A stretch of DNA of 64,000 nucleotides from Marinibium conchae (GCF_015595035.1 NZ_JADNRN010000001.1:248001-312000); one strand, 5' to 3'. Positions 1 to 9,751 are shown, counted from the first letter of the stretch. Translations and numbers: made by a program. The notes: a model not told the origin generated them from the letters alone.

Positions 1-916
1 CATCTACGTTAGCGAAGGCGCTGGTTTTGTGTTCGGTTTCTAAATCGGCAATCCTTAGCAAGGAGTTGAATATAGACAGTAAGTTATTAGATTCACTTAA
101 CAGTGCTTCTTTTTCATCGCTCGGAGCAATTGCTTCAATGTGTGTTTTAAGGCGTGCAAGCGGAGTTCTTAAATCATGTGCGATATTGTCGGTAACTGAT
201 TTGATACCTTCCACTGAACTTTCGAATTGCTCTAATAATTTATTTAATGAAATGGTGAGCTTGCTCAAATCGTCCCAATTGCTATCAACTGGTAAGCGTT
301 CGTTGAGCCTTCCCGTGATAATGATGTGTTCGGCTTTTTCGGATATAGTATTGATACGATTAACGACGTAATAAGCAACCCAAATACTGGTTGCTGATAT
401 TAAACACAGAACCAAGATCATTATCCAGCCAAAGGTTTTGCCAACCCATTGCACAATTTCGATGTCATCAATATTTCGGCCAATCAATAACTGATGCCCG
501 TTGGTAAAGGTCATGATCTTAGCGATTACGTCATATTGGTCGCTATCCTTGCTGCCTATTTTTATCGACAACATGCCATTCTTTACAGCTTGTGTTCCTT
601 TCTCTGGCCAGAACAGCATGTTGCCCGCGACGAATTTATCTTTGTCTGTTTTTAAATGATAGAAAAAGTCATTTCCGTTTTCTGCAATCCTATCATTGAG
701 TGCATTTTCAACTGCTTTCGCGCCAGCAGCTCGGTAAAGTGAATTAAAGCCTCGGATATCTGAATTAATGGCAGCTTCCGACTCTCTAATTAAGAGATCG
801 TCGTTTGAAAGGATAAGAAAATAGGTAATAAATACCACACCCATCATCAGCAACGAGGTAAAAACAATACTAAGTGTAAAGCTTGAGCTTTTTCTAAAAG
901 CAGAAATGGCGCGCAC
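1..916 (-). CDS. Two-component sensor histidine kinase, partial (C-terminus beyond the window)
   Basis: I read this frame directly from the reverse strand: about 305 codons are open from a GTG at 916 to the window edge. An AGGAA ribosome site lies 6-7 bases before the GTG. The product has an N-terminal membrane segment (residues about 13-33), a periplasmic sensor of roughly 120 residues, a second membrane segment (IMILVLCLISATSIWVAYYV), a HAMP-like linker, and the H-box DNIAHDLRTPLARLK carrying the phospho-acceptor His. The ATPase domain falls outside the window. It starts 9 bases after the stop of the response regulator gene upstream (926-1612), so the two form an operon and a cognate pair. 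The layout resembles QseC/CusS-type kinases; the stimulus is unknown. The non-ATG start makes it easy to miss. Confidence 0.9.
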   Translation of the reverse strand, partial: MRAISAFRKSSSFTLSIVFTSLLMMGVVFITYFLILSNDDLLIRESEAAINSDIRGFNSLYRAAGAKAVENALNDRIAENGNDFFYHLKTDKDKFVAGNMLFWPEKGTQAVKNGMLSIKIGSKDSDQYDVIAKIMTFTNGHQLLIGRNIDDIEIVQWVGKTFGWIMILVLCLISATSIWVAYYVVNRINTISEKAEHIIITGRLNERLPVDSNWDDLSKLTISLNKLLEQFESSVEGIKSVTDNIAHDLRTPLARLKTHIEAIAPSDEKEALLSESNNLLSIFNSLLRIADLETEHKTSAFANVD

Positions 917-925
917 TAAAAGTTC

Positions 926-1612
926 CTATGCTTGGTTTGGGTCGGTAACTAAGTAGCCTGAGCCCCGAATAGTTTCAATAATAGGATAATCAAAGCCCTT
1001 ATCTATTTTATTCCGTAAACGGCTTATGTGCACATCAATCACGTTTGTTTGAGGGTCAAAATTGTACTCCCAAACCTTCTCTAAGAGCATGGTTCGAGTC
1101 ACGATTTTGCCTTTATTTTTCAATAGGTACTCCAATAGCTTGAATTCTTTTGACTGTAAATCAATGAGTTGTCCGCCACGACTTACTTGGCGATTAATTA
1201 AGTCGAGCTTTAAATCACCTAACTCTATTGAGGTCAGTGCAGTCTTTGACGCAGACTGCCTTGACGCTACCACCTCAACTCGCGCAAGTAGTTCTTCGAA
1301 AGCAAAAGGTTTTGTCATGTAGTCGTCGGCACCGGAGCGCAGGCCTTTTACACGATCTTCTACCTTATTTTTAGCACTGAGAATAACCGCAGGTGTTTGG
1401 TCACCGTTGGCGCGTATGGTATTTAGCAGTGTAATGCCGTCAACAAATGGCAGCATACGGTCAAGCACGATGACATCGTAGTTTTTCGATGACGCTAAAT
1501 CTAGGCCCTGTTTTCCGTCGTTTGCTACGTCTGCACTGTGGCCAGAGTCTTGAAAACCTTTATGAATGTAATTAGCAACCGTGGTATCGTCTTCTACTAT
1601 CAATATTTTCAT
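926..1612 (-). CDS. OmpR/PhoB-family response regulator
   Basis: A 228-residue DNA-binding response regulator. The receiver domain (about residues 1-115) shows the acidic pair EDD at 7-9, the phospho-acceptor Asp51 (VLDRMLP) and the conserved Lys101 (MTKPF). A winged-helix DNA-binding domain follows (about 125-225), with the usual EFKLLEYLL, TRTMLLEKVW and VDVHISRLRNKID segments and the IRGSGYLV wing. It heads an operon with the truncated sensor kinase at 1-916. Sequence style is closest to the QseB/CusR/CopR branch, but the regulon cannot be read from this window. Confidence 0.95.
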   Translation of the reverse strand: MKILIVEDDTTVANYIHKGFQDSGHSADVANDGKQGLDLASSKNYDVIVLDRMLPFVDGITLLNTIRANGDQTPAVILSAKNKVEDRVKGLRSGADDYMTKPFAFEELLARVEVVASRQSASKTALTSIELGDLKLDLINRQVSRGGQLIDLQSKEFKLLEYLLKNKGKIVTRTMLLEKVWEYNFDPQTNVIDVHISRLRNKIDKGFDYPIIETIRGSGYLVTDPNQA

Positions 1613-1712
1613 TTTTTACCGTTTATGGTGTTAGTAAAGCAAGTAAGTTGTGTTTTATACACATGTAAACAAAATATAGACTGTTAAGCTTAAAAAAGTA
1701 ACCTTTAGGAGT

Positions 1713-2105
1713 ATGTTAGTGACCATTGTTGTTATATGTTTAATTATTGTGGTGTTTATGCCTATGTTGGCGAAAGTACCTCTGGCCATTATGATGAATC
1801 GTTCTGGTGGCTATGATAATCGTTTGCCACGTTTACAGCAGCAATCATTAGAGGGATTTGGTGCTCGCGCTCAAGCTGCTCATCAGAACTGTTTTGAGGC
1901 AACGAGCTACTTTGCTCCAACCATATTATTGGTATTTACTTTAAACGCCATCGACCATACGACAGCCTACCTCTGCATCGCCTTTGTAGTAAGCCGTCTA
2001 CTCTATCTTGTTTGCTATTGGGCTAATTGGCATATTTTAAGAAGTTCTGTATGGCTGCTAGGCATGGCAAGCGTGGTTGCTCACTACTACTTTTTATTAG
2101 CTTAA
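1713..2105 (+). CDS. MAPEG family integral membrane protein
   Basis: A 130-residue protein that is mostly hydrophobic with about four transmembrane segments. It carries the MAPEG signature region (RAQAAHQNCFEATSYFAP, residues about 53-70) and a later R-x-x-Y-x-x-x-Y segment (SRLLYLVCYWAN). MAPEG proteins include microsomal glutathione transferases, but bacterial members of this size are mostly uncharacterised, so no reaction is assigned. It is divergent from the response regulator, with about 100 bases between them. Its last 9 bases overlap the 3' end of aceK, which runs the opposite way. A GGAG ribosome site precedes the ATG. Confidence 0.85.
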   Translation: MLVTIVVICLIIVVFMPMLAKVPLAIMMNRSGGYDNRLPRLQQQSLEGFGARAQAAHQNCFEATSYFAPTILLVFTLNAIDHTTAYLCIAFVVSRLLYLVCYWANWHILRSSVWLLGMASVVAHYYFLLA

Positions 2106-3839
2106 TCGTCGGAAGCGTTTACTGGCAGGGTAGGGGCTGAAGTTCGGAATATCGCCCTTACTTGTTATGGCTTGCGTTTCTTGCCAGTATTCTGGAGTCA
2201 TGATGTCGCCATGTAGTTCTTTCAGAATATCTTTAAACTCCTTCTTGCCAATAATGAAATGCTCGAATTGCTCCGGGAACACATCTGTTGGGCCTACTGA
2301 TAGAGTATCGATTGCGTATGGGTCGTCGCTTTTGGGGATAGCTCTAAACTGACGCTGCGACATGTAACATATTTCATCGTAATCATAAAAAATAACCCTC
2401 CCGGTTTTGGTCACACCAAAGTTTTTATGCAACATGTCTCCTGGAAACACATTTGCTGCCGCGATCTGTTTAATACATATTCCTAAGTCGTCAATGACTG
2501 CGCGGATTTTTGATTTGTCTTGTTCTTGTTGCAAATATAGGTTCAGCGGTGTCATTTTCCGTTCAATGTAAAGATGAGAAATGATCACTTCATGCTCAGT
2601 TATGGTTAAACTGCTGGCACAGGTTTCTTGTAAATAGTGTAAGAGCTCATTATTGATTCGCTGCTTCGGAAAACGAAAGTTGACGTATTCGTGGGTGTCG
2701 GCCATGCGACCCACGCGGTCGGTTGTTTTTACCAAGCGATAACGGTCTTTCACATGCTCACGAGTGATTTTTTTACTTTCAGCAAACTCATCCTTTATCA
2801 CCTTAAATACGACGCCATAGCTAGGAAGATGAAATACTGTCATGACTAGTCCCTTAATCCCAGGGGCGAGTGCTAACTGGTCTTCGGAATTCTCAAGGTG
2901 TTGCAAATAATTGCGATAAAATACTGTTTTTCCATGTTTGTAAAAGCCCAATGCCATATATAATTCAAAGTGCTTTTTATGCGGTAGGAGTTCTTGAAGA
3001 AAAGCGACAACTTCAGCTGGATATTGCGTGTCGGCCATGAAGTAAGAACGAGCAAAGCTAAAAATAACACTTAAGTGACGGCGTTCGGTAAGCAAGGCGT
3101 CAACCATTAACTTGTTATCTTCAGAGCTTTGTAAAGCAATCACAAAAGGTAGGGTTTCATCAGGCATGCAAATACGACCCACCAAATATGCAGCCTTTCC
3201 ACGATAGAAAACGGGGCGAAGTATTTCTACGGTGTGAACACTCGCTAACGCTTCAGGGCTTAAACGTTCTCGCAAAGCCTTATCAAGATTGTCTAGATCA
3301 AGTTCATGGTTGTCGAATGCGATATTAAAACGGAAGGTTGCAAATATCTGTTTGTACATATCGCGAACGGTGCCGGTGGTATCGAAGCTATAAATCACCT
3401 TCTTGCGATCTGGGCCCGGCAAATAGCAGCGGCTAGGTAAAACAAACATGATCTCGTCGTCAATTTTACAGTGTTTAAATATCCGTCCAATAACTGAGTT
3501 GTAAAAAGTTTCAGCTAATTCAAATTGCGGGTGGTTGTTAAGCAATTTTGCATAATGTGCCTTAGACTCTCGCCAAAAACTCATTTCTTGTTGGCGCGGG
3601 TGGACCTGTTCATAGAGATCAATAACAATATTGCTAATACTTTGCTCATAGATCGCAATTCGTTCTTTTACTGCCGCTTGTGACGCTGCCCATTGTGCAT
3701 TTTCAAAGCGAGATTTGGCTTGTGCGCTTATTTTACTAAACCACCTATATGACTTGTCAAAACCAACAATCACTTGATAAGCAAAGTGCTGGGCTTGCTC
3801 TTTCTCATCACGCTTGTATTTATCTGGTTTTGAGTTCAT
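2097..3839 (-). CDS. aceK: Isocitrate dehydrogenase kinase/phosphatase AceK
   Basis: A bifunctional enzyme that phosphorylates and dephosphorylates isocitrate dehydrogenase, setting the split between the TCA cycle and the glyoxylate bypass. The sequence has the family's N-terminal regulatory half and the C-terminal kinase-like fold, including LAPGIKGLVMTVF and YGVVFKVIKDEF in the ATP-binding region and the metal/catalytic segment IFYDYDEICYMS. A longer frame begins with TTG at 3857, but the ATG at 3839 has AAGG about 6 bases upstream and gives 580 residues, close to the 578 of E. coli AceK; I prefer it. The partner genes aceA and aceB are not in the window. Confidence 0.95.
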   Translation of the reverse strand: MNSKPDKYKRDEKEQAQHFAYQVIVGFDKSYRWFSKISAQAKSRFENAQWAASQAAVKERIAIYEQSISNIVIDLYEQVHPRQQEMSFWRESKAHYAKLLNNHPQFELAETFYNSVIGRIFKHCKIDDEIMFVLPSRCYLPGPDRKKVIYSFDTTGTVRDMYKQIFATFRFNIAFDNHELDLDNLDKALRERLSPEALASVHTVEILRPVFYRGKAAYLVGRICMPDETLPFVIALQSSEDNKLMVDALLTERRHLSVIFSFARSYFMADTQYPAEVVAFLQELLPHKKHFELYMALGFYKHGKTVFYRNYLQHLENSEDQLALAPGIKGLVMTVFHLPSYGVVFKVIKDEFAESKKITREHVKDRYRLVKTTDRVGRMADTHEYVNFRFPKQRINNELLHYLQETCASSLTITEHEVIISHLYIERKMTPLNLYLQQEQDKSKIRAVIDDLGICIKQIAAANVFPGDMLHKNFGVTKTGRVIFYDYDEICYMSQRQFRAIPKSDDPYAIDTLSVGPTDVFPEQFEHFIIGKKEFKDILKELHGDIMTPEYWQETQAITSKGDIPNFSPYPASKRFRRLS

Positions 3840-3983
3840 CTGATTCCTTTTGAACAAGCCATGTCGCTTATTGTCTATATGAGTATAATAACCGTAAACC
3901 TAGCGTTGTCGCATAAAAGAAAACTATAGTTGTGATACTTACGGATGATAGCGCTGTAGCAACTGCCATGAGGAAGCCCTAAT

Positions 3984-4496
3984 TTGATTTTAAGTACTCT
4001 GGACAAACTATTTTTTGGGCTAACCCTGTTGTTTGCCTTGCAAGTCCCACAATTTACTGACCAATATTATCAGTTCATTGCAGGAGTGCAGTCTTCGAAC
4101 CAATGGCAAATAGATGGCTATCAACAGGTGGCAAACAAATACAATTATGCTTCCATCGAGGCAATGATTGCACATCACCTTAACAATGAGGTAGACAGTG
4201 TGCGTGACGATGCCTTGCAAAAACAACAGACTATTGCCCGTTTTAATGCGATAGAAAATGGTTTAAGCATTTTCGAAAAAGGTAATCTTTTGCAAAAGCT
4301 AGCATATATCGCGTCGGCGAATGGGCGAGAGTTTGTGGGTCCTACCTTAAAACAGTTTAGCTTTGGGTTGCCAATTAGCACTGAGGGGATTGTATTTGGT
4401 GTCGTCTTTGGCCTCTTGTTAAATCTCCTGTTTAGTGCGCCTGCTCGGGTTATCGTTAAAAAGAGAAAGGCGCGCAAACAACATGCCAAGCGCTAA
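3984..4496 (+). CDS. DUF2937 family membrane protein
   Basis: A 170-residue protein that starts with TTG at 3984, with a GAGGAA ribosome site about 8 bases upstream. There is a membrane segment near the N-terminus (residues about 8-22), a helical middle part containing IEAMIAHHLNN, a hydrophobic segment near residues 128-150, and a very basic tail (KKRKARKQHAKR). The pattern fits DUF2937, a family of unknown function common in gammaproteobacteria. It is transcribed away from aceK. No function can be deduced from the sequence. Confidence 0.7.
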   Translation: MILSTLDKLFFGLTLLFALQVPQFTDQYYQFIAGVQSSNQWQIDGYQQVANKYNYASIEAMIAHHLNNEVDSVRDDALQKQQTIARFNAIENGLSIFEKGNLLQKLAYIASANGREFVGPTLKQFSFGLPISTEGIVFGVVFGLLLNLLFSAPARVIVKKRKARKQHAKR

Positions 4497-4644
4497 TTCG
4501 CAACAAGTAACCAACACGACTCAGTCAATCGTGACTTAATGAGTATTTTGCGCCTAGCGAACTCATGTCATCAGCAATTTACTCGCTGATATAATAAGTG
4601 ATGCTAAAAATCGATTTATATCACCCATAAACACATTTCTTTAT

Positions 4645-4668
4645 TGACATATAGACGTCTATACGGCA
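4645..4668. promoter_or_regulatory. Candidate MetJ operator at the thr promoter
   Basis: Seen: the perfect 12-bp palindrome ATAGACGTCTAT at 4651-4662, containing the exact octamer AGACGTCT (4653-4660). The flanking 8-base registers match that octamer at 5 of 8 (4645-4652) and 5 of 8 (4661-4668) positions. Known: the methionine repressor MetJ binds tandem 8-bp met boxes with this consensus. It overlaps a TTGACA hexamer (4644-4649) and lies just before the leader peptide. A well-spaced -10 is not obvious: TATACG at 4660-4665 is the best, and it is too close to that -35. Confidence 0.5.
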
Positions 4669-4678
4669 AATTGAAGGC

Positions 4679-4786
4679 ATGAAAACAAAAACAAATACTA
4701 ACGACAGTGTACCAATGATAATCCGTGATAATTCCATCACGATGATCGGTATGATGATTACCATCCTTTTGAGGGGCGGTCGTTAG
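4679..4786 (+). CDS. thrL: thr operon leader peptide
   Basis: A 35-codon frame directly upstream of the attenuator. Eleven residues are Thr or Ile (5 Thr, 6 Ile), concentrated in ITMIGMMITI at residues 20-29 and in a KTKTNT start. These are the amino acids expected to control attenuation of a threonine operon, as in E. coli thrL. GAAGG precedes the ATG by only one base, a short spacing that leaves some doubt about the exact start. Ribosome stalling at the Thr/Ile codons would be expected to prevent the terminator at 4811-4836 from forming. Confidence 0.8.
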   Translation: MKTKTNTNDSVPMIIRDNSITMIGMMITILLRGGR

Positions 4787-4810
4787 CTTGCGCAAGTTTA
4801 AAAGTTAACG

Positions 4811-4836
4811 AAAGCCCGCACTAAGCGGGCTTTTTT
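4811..4836 (+). terminator. Attenuator terminator of the thr operon
   Basis: A 9-bp stem (AAAGCCCGC, 4811-4819, with GCGGGCTTT, 4825-4833), a 5-base loop and a run of T. It stands between the leader peptide stop (4786) and thrA (4951), the position of a transcription attenuator. Confidence 0.85.
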
Positions 4837-4950
4837 GTATGTGCTTTGTGGCGCTAGTGATTCAAGCAAACAAGGATAACTCGCGCGCAAAAGTACAAAA
4901 TAGCGCGAAAAGTAAGATAATTTTAGATATTAAGAGTACAGGAGCGACAA

Positions 4951-7416
4951 ATGAAGGTTTTAAAGTTTGGTGGGTCAAGTCTAGCAGATGCAACAAGATA
5001 TATGCGTGTGCTAGAAATTAGCACCGCTACACACCAAACAGAAGGCGCTGCTGTTGTGTTGTCAGCGCCAAAAGGCGTCACTAACGCTTTGTCGCTACTT
5101 TGCGAACAAGCTGAGTCTGGGGCTGATTACGGCGAGCTTTTGGCTAAGCTAAATATGACTTTACACGGCATTGCCGACGAATTGAATAAAACGCTGAGCA
5201 ACTTTGCTTATCAACCACTAAGCGATTTTATAAAAGCTAAACTAGGAGTGTTAGAAGCTCAGCTTAAAGGTATCAAGTTACTCAAAACCTGTCCTGAACA
5301 AGTTACCGCCACCATTCTGAGTTTAGGCGAATATGTGAGTGTGCGTATTTTCAGTGAAATCCTTTCTGCTAAAGGCATTGCAAATGAGATTGTCGACCCT
5401 GTTGAGCATATTATCGCTCATGGAGACTATCTCGACAGCATAGCCGACCTTAGCGCAAGTAAGGCGCGTTTCAGCGATGTTGATTCATCTGGTAAAAAAC
5501 TACTTATCATGCCTGGATTTGTTGCTGTTAATGAGGAAGGAGAGAAGGTAACCTTAGGCCGCAATGGTTCTGACTACTCTGCTGCTATATTGGCCGCTTG
5601 TATCGGTGCATCGTGCTGTGAAATTTGGACCGACGTAGACGGTGTTTACAACGCTGATCCTAATCAGGTCGACGGTGCTGTTCTACTAGACAAACTCACT
5701 TATCAAGAGGCCATGGAGCTCTCTTACTTTGGCGCTAAAGTTCTGCATCCAAAAACCATAGGTCCTATTGCGCAATACAGTATTCCCTGCTTGATTCGAA
5801 ATACTTTGAACCCAGCTGCGCCTGGCACACTTATTAGCCATGAAGCAAGTGAAAAATGGACCAGTGTAAAGGGCATATCTCACCTAGAAGATGTAGTTAT
5901 GTTCAATATCGCTGGGCCAGGCATGAAGGGCATGGTAGGTATGGCGAGTCGTGTTTTTGATGTGATTTCTACTGCTAATATTTCAATTAGCTTGATCACC
6001 CAAAGCTCGTCTGAATACAGCATCAGTTTCTGTATTCAACAAAAAGATGCCGACCGAGCGCTCGATTTACTTGAAGAAAGCTTTGCACTTGAGTTGAACA
6101 ATCAGTTGTTAGAACCAATTGAAGTGCGCCGAGAGTTAGCCATTGTGACCTTAGTGGGCGATGGTATGCGACAGTCGAAAGGAATGGCGGCGAAATTCTT
6201 CAGCGCACTTGCGCAAGCTAGAGTCAATAACGTTGCTATCGCTCAGGGCTCTTCTGAGCGTTCGATCAGCACCGTGATTGAAAACGCAAAAGCGAAAAAA
6301 GCAGTCAAGGTTATCCATCAAAATTTCTTTACCAAGAAGCATACTATAGATGTGTTCTTGATTGGTTGCGGTGGCGTGGGCTCAGAATTACTTCGTCAAA
6401 TAGCGCTGCAACAGCCAAAATTGTTGAAGCGTGATATCAAGCTGGAAGTATACGGTATTGCGAATAGCAAAAAATTGCTGCTTGATGCCAATGGAGTTAA
6501 TCTTAATGAAGACTGGTCGGCGTCGTTAAATGATGCTGAAGAATGCTTCTCAGTTGCTCGAGTTCACCAGTTTGCGAACGACAATAGCCTGGTAAACCCA
6601 GTTATTGTTGATTGCACTAGCAACGAAAATATTGCTGATTTATACATTGAAATGATGACCTCAGGTTGTCATGTTGTCACTCCTAATAAGAAAGCGAATA
6701 CTGGTAGCATTGCCAGATATCATGCTCTGCGCCGAACGGCTCAACAAACTAATCGCCAATATCTTTATGAGACTACTGTTGGTGCCGGATTACCGGTTAT
6801 TGACAACCTTCAGAAACTGTTTGCTTCCGGTGATGAATTAGAAAGCTTTGAAGGGATTCTGTCGGGTTCTCTTTCCTATGTGTTTGGAAAGCTAGATGAA
6901 GGTATGAGTTTATCTGATGCCACTATAACGGCTAAAGACAACGGATTCACCGAGCCTGATCCACGTGATGACCTCTCGGGCATGGATGTTGCTCGCAAAC
7001 TATTGATAATGGCAAGAGAGTCTGGGCTTGAGATTGAATTGAGTGATATACAAATTGAGTCGGTGTTACCCGATAGTTTCGATGCGCAAGGGAGTGTCGA
7101 CGCCTTCTTAAATAGGCTGCCTAGCCTAGATGACGCGATAGCAGAGCGTGTTGCAGCAGCAAAAAAAGCAGGTAAAGTATTGCGCTACGTAGGTTCTATT
7201 AAAGACGATAAGTGCAAGGTTGCGATCCAGGAAGTCGCACTTTCTCATCCTTTAGCTGCCGTTAAAGATGGTGAGAATGCATTAGCTATTCACAGTAAAT
7301 ATTACCAGCCAATTCCTTTTGTTATTCGAGGCTATGGCGCGGGAGCAACGGTAACCGCGGCTGGTGTGTTTGCTGATGTACTTCGTACAATGCCGTGGAC
7401 ACAGGATTTCGCCTAA
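4951..7416 (+). CDS. thrA: Bifunctional aspartokinase I / homoserine dehydrogenase I
   Basis: Catalyses the first step (aspartate phosphorylation) and the third step (homoserine formation) of the threonine/methionine branch. The N-terminal aspartokinase domain begins with KFGGSSLAD, with the later segments [10 protein letters not shown] and [12 protein letters not shown]. Two ACT-type regulatory repeats span about 315-460 (for example [16 protein letters not shown] and [13 protein letters not shown]). The homoserine dehydrogenase part starts near residue 470 with the nucleotide-binding loop [11 protein letters not shown] and continues with [10 protein letters not shown]. Its 821 residues match the E. 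coli ThrA length (820). AGGAG lies 6 bases before the ATG. It is the first structural gene after the attenuator and overlaps thrB. Confidence 0.98.
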   Translation: MKVLKFGGSSLADATRYMRVLEISTATHQTEGAAVVLSAPKGVTNALSLLCEQAESGADYGELLAKLNMTLHGIADELNKTLSNFAYQPLSDFIKAKLGVLEAQLKGIKLLKTCPEQVTATILSLGEYVSVRIFSEILSAKGIANEIVDPVEHIIAHGDYLDSIADLSASKARFSDVDSSGKKLLIMPGFVAVNEEGEKVTLGRNGSDYSAAILAACIGASCCEIWTDVDGVYNADPNQVDGAVLLDKLTYQEAMELSYFGAKVLHPKTIGPIAQYSIPCLIRNTLNPAAPGTLISHEASEKWTSVKGISHLEDVVMFNIAGPGMKGMVGMASRVFDVISTANISISLITQSSSEYSISFCIQQKDADRALDLLEESFALELNNQLLEPIEVRRELAIVTLVGDGMRQSKGMAAKFFSALAQARVNNVAIAQGSSERSISTVIENAKAKKAVKVIHQNFFTKKHTIDVFLIGCGGVGSELLRQIALQQPKLLKRDIKLEVYGIANSKKLLLDANGVNLNEDWSASLNDAEECFSVARVHQFANDNSLVNPVIVDCTSNENIADLYIEMMTSGCHVVTPNKKANTGSIARYHALRRTAQQTNRQYLYETTVGAGLPVIDNLQKLFASGDELESFEGILSGSLSYVFGKLDEGMSLSDATITAKDNGFTEPDPRDDLSGMDVARKLLIMARESGLEIELSDIQIESVLPDSFDAQGSVDAFLNRLPSLDDAIAERVAAAKKAGKVLRYVGSIKDDKCKVAIQEVALSHPLAAVKDGENALAIHSKYYQPIPFVIRGYGAGATVTAAGVFADVLRTMPWTQDFA

Positions 7417-8375
7417 TGACAACACCGAGAAAAACAAAAGCATTCGCGCCAGCGTCAATTGGTAATGTGAGTTTGGGCTTTGATTTACTTGGTGCTGCAC
7501 TTGCGCCAGTAGAGGGTGAATTTTTGGGCGATTGGGTTGAAGTGACGGACGCAGATAATTTCGATCTGACAGTCGATGGCCGCTTTGCGCATAAATTGCC
7601 TGCGGGTAGCGAAAATAATATTGTGACTAAATGCTATCACTACTTTCAAGAAAAGTTAGTTAACGCGGGCTTAGCAAAATTAAACGTAGCGCTCCACTTA
7701 CACAAAGCATTGCCGATAGGAAGTGGTCTTGGCTCAAGTGCAGCCTCCATAGTGGCGGCATTTTATGCCTTGAATGAGCATGCGCACGCCCCCTTTGATA
7801 AAGACACTTTGCTCGAAATGATGGGCGAACTTGAGGGGCAAATTAGTGGCAGTGTTCATTATGATAATGTTGCGCCAAGCTATCTTGGTGGGCTCGTTTT
7901 AATGACAGGTGAAAGCTCACCTTTAGCGGCAAAGCTCCCGTGTTTTGATTCTTGGTATTGGGTTGTTTGTTATTCCGGTATCTCAGTATCGACTGCCGAG
8001 GCACGGCGTTTACTGCCATCAGAATACAACTTAGCCGATACGCTAAGTTTTGGGCGTCAACTGGGCGTATTTGTTCATAGTTTGTATGCAGGTGATGAAG
8101 AATTAGCGGCCAAAATGATGACAGACGTGATTGCAGAACGCCATAGAAAAGCGCTATTACCGCGCTTTGATGATGCTCGCTCGGCGGCATTTGCTAACAA
8201 CGCGCTTGCTTTTGGTATTTCTGGGTCAGGGCCGACGGTGTTTGCTGTCTCACGCTCCCTAGAGGATGCTAGAGCAACGCAGGCTTGGCTAGATGCAAAT
8301 TATATTCAGAATGAAGACGGTTTTAGTCACGTGTGCAAGCTAAGCTATGAAGGCACGCACACTCAAACAAGGTAA
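7416..8375 (+). CDS. thrB: Homoserine kinase
   Basis: Phosphorylates homoserine in the threonine pathway. It is a GHMP-family kinase with the ATP loop LPIGSGLGSSAAS near residue 100, the N-terminal ASIGNVSLGFD and the C-terminal FGISGSGPTVFA. The start is set by the TAATG overlap with thrA (stop 7414-7416, ATG 7416-7418), giving 319 residues against 310 in E. coli. An upstream in-frame ATG at 7395 would overlap thrA more and is less likely. The overlap indicates translational coupling. Confidence 0.97.
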   Translation: MTTPRKTKAFAPASIGNVSLGFDLLGAALAPVEGEFLGDWVEVTDADNFDLTVDGRFAHKLPAGSENNIVTKCYHYFQEKLVNAGLAKLNVALHLHKALPIGSGLGSSAASIVAAFYALNEHAHAPFDKDTLLEMMGELEGQISGSVHYDNVAPSYLGGLVLMTGESSPLAAKLPCFDSWYWVVCYSGISVSTAEARRLLPSEYNLADTLSFGRQLGVFVHSLYAGDEELAAKMMTDVIAERHRKALLPRFDDARSAAFANNALAFGISGSGPTVFAVSRSLEDARATQAWLDANYIQNEDGFSHVCKLSYEGTHTQTR

Positions 8376-8461
8376 GTAATTTATTTGGCAAGTGTTTTGC
8401 TAGCCTTAATACAATACATGTAATAACGAGTAGCGATTTTGCTACCAGACAGGGTTAAAAA

Positions 8462-9745
8462 GTGAACTTAGTAAATTTAAAAGATGCCTCTGACAAAGTA
8501 AGTTTCTCGGAAGCGGTAAAAAAAGGTCTTGGCAAACATCAAGGTTTATACTTTCCACAAAGCATAAAACCTTTTGATAACATCGATGAAATATTGGCCT
8601 TGCCCTTAGTTGAGAGAAGCACAAGAATTCTACAGCATCTTATTGGTGACGAGTTAGCGCCAGAGCTCATCGAGACCATCGTGTCAACGGCATTTCAGTT
8701 TCCAGCACCCTTAGCAAAAGTCACTGATAATATTCATTGTTTAGAGTTATTCCACGGCCCAACCTTGGCATTCAAGGATTTCGGTGGGCGCTTTATGGCG
8801 CAGTGTTTGGCTAATATTAGTGAAGGTAAGCCAATTACTATCCTAACGGCTACTTCCGGTGATACGGGAGCCGCAGTTGCGCATGCTTTTCACGGTATTA
8901 ATAATATTCAGGTGGTTATTCTATATCCCAAGGGCAAAATCAGCCAATTGCAAGAGAAGCTGTTCACGACTTTGGGTGGGAATATACATACTGTGGCAAT
9001 AGAAAGTGACTTTGACGACTGCCAGCATTTGGTGAAAGCGGCTTTTGATGATCCTGATGTGCGGGATGGGTTGCACTTAAACTCAGCGAATTCTATCAAT
9101 ATCAGCAGATTGCTTGCCCAAGTATGCTATTACTTCGAAGCAATAGCACAGCTTCCAAAAGAACAGCAAGCGAAGGCTGTGTTTTCAGTACCCAGTGGAA
9201 ACTTTGGCAACCTTACTGCAGGCGTTATCGCCAAAGCACTAGGTTTACTAATAAAACGTTTTATTGCAGCAACAAATTCTAATGATACCGTGCCTCGTTA
9301 TTTACAAACAGGCGAATGGGAACCAAAGCCTACCGTAGCAACCATCTCGAACGCGATGGATGTGAGTCAACCTAACAACTGGCCACGTATTGAAGCGCTT
9401 ATTGAACAAGGTTATATCGATAAGAGCGCGATAGTGGGCGAGGGAATTGACGAAGAGTATACGCAAGTTGCTATGCGCCAGTTATCAGCTTTAGGCTATG
9501 TCTCTGAGCCACATGCAGCGATTGGCTATCGGTCACTCTCTCGCTCATTGCAAGATGACGAAGTGGGGATTTTCCTGGGTACAGCACATCCAGCGAAGTT
9601 TAGAGAAACAGTGGAAAATGTATTAGGTCAGCCTATTAGCTTACCGCAGCCGTTAGCTGACTGTGTCGGTAAAGCTGATTTCTCAGTTGATGTTGATAAC
9701 AGCTATGAAGCACTTAAAAAGCACCTGTTTTCAATTTTAACGTAG
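8462..9745 (+). CDS. threonine synthase thrC: Threonine synthase
   Basis: The PLP-dependent last step of threonine synthesis (phosphohomoserine to threonine). The PLP lysine lies in LAFKDFGGRF (residues about 99-108). TSGDTGAAVAHAF and VPSGNFGNLTAG are the phosphate- and substrate-binding segments. The start is GTG at 8462, with AGGG about 8 bases upstream, giving 427 residues (E. coli 428). It follows thrB after 86 bases that hold a small GTAGC/GCTAC hairpin but no clear terminator, so it is probably in the same operon. ung follows after 6 bases. Confidence 0.97.
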   Translation: MNLVNLKDASDKVSFSEAVKKGLGKHQGLYFPQSIKPFDNIDEILALPLVERSTRILQHLIGDELAPELIETIVSTAFQFPAPLAKVTDNIHCLELFHGPTLAFKDFGGRFMAQCLANISEGKPITILTATSGDTGAAVAHAFHGINNIQVVILYPKGKISQLQEKLFTTLGGNIHTVAIESDFDDCQHLVKAAFDDPDVRDGLHLNSANSINISRLLAQVCYYFEAIAQLPKEQQAKAVFSVPSGNFGNLTAGVIAKALGLLIKRFIAATNSNDTVPRYLQTGEWEPKPTVATISNAMDVSQPNNWPRIEALIEQGYIDKSAIVGEGIDEEYTQVAMRQLSALGYVSEPHAAIGYRSLSRSLQDDEVGIFLGTAHPAKFRETVENVLGQPISLPQPLADCVGKADFSVDVDNSYEALKKHLFSILT

Positions 9746-9751
9746 ATAGAC

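Noticed and set aside
27-371. A 114-codon plus-strand frame at the left edge
   Set aside because: It is antisense to the sensor kinase, whose reading has clear domains and an H-box.
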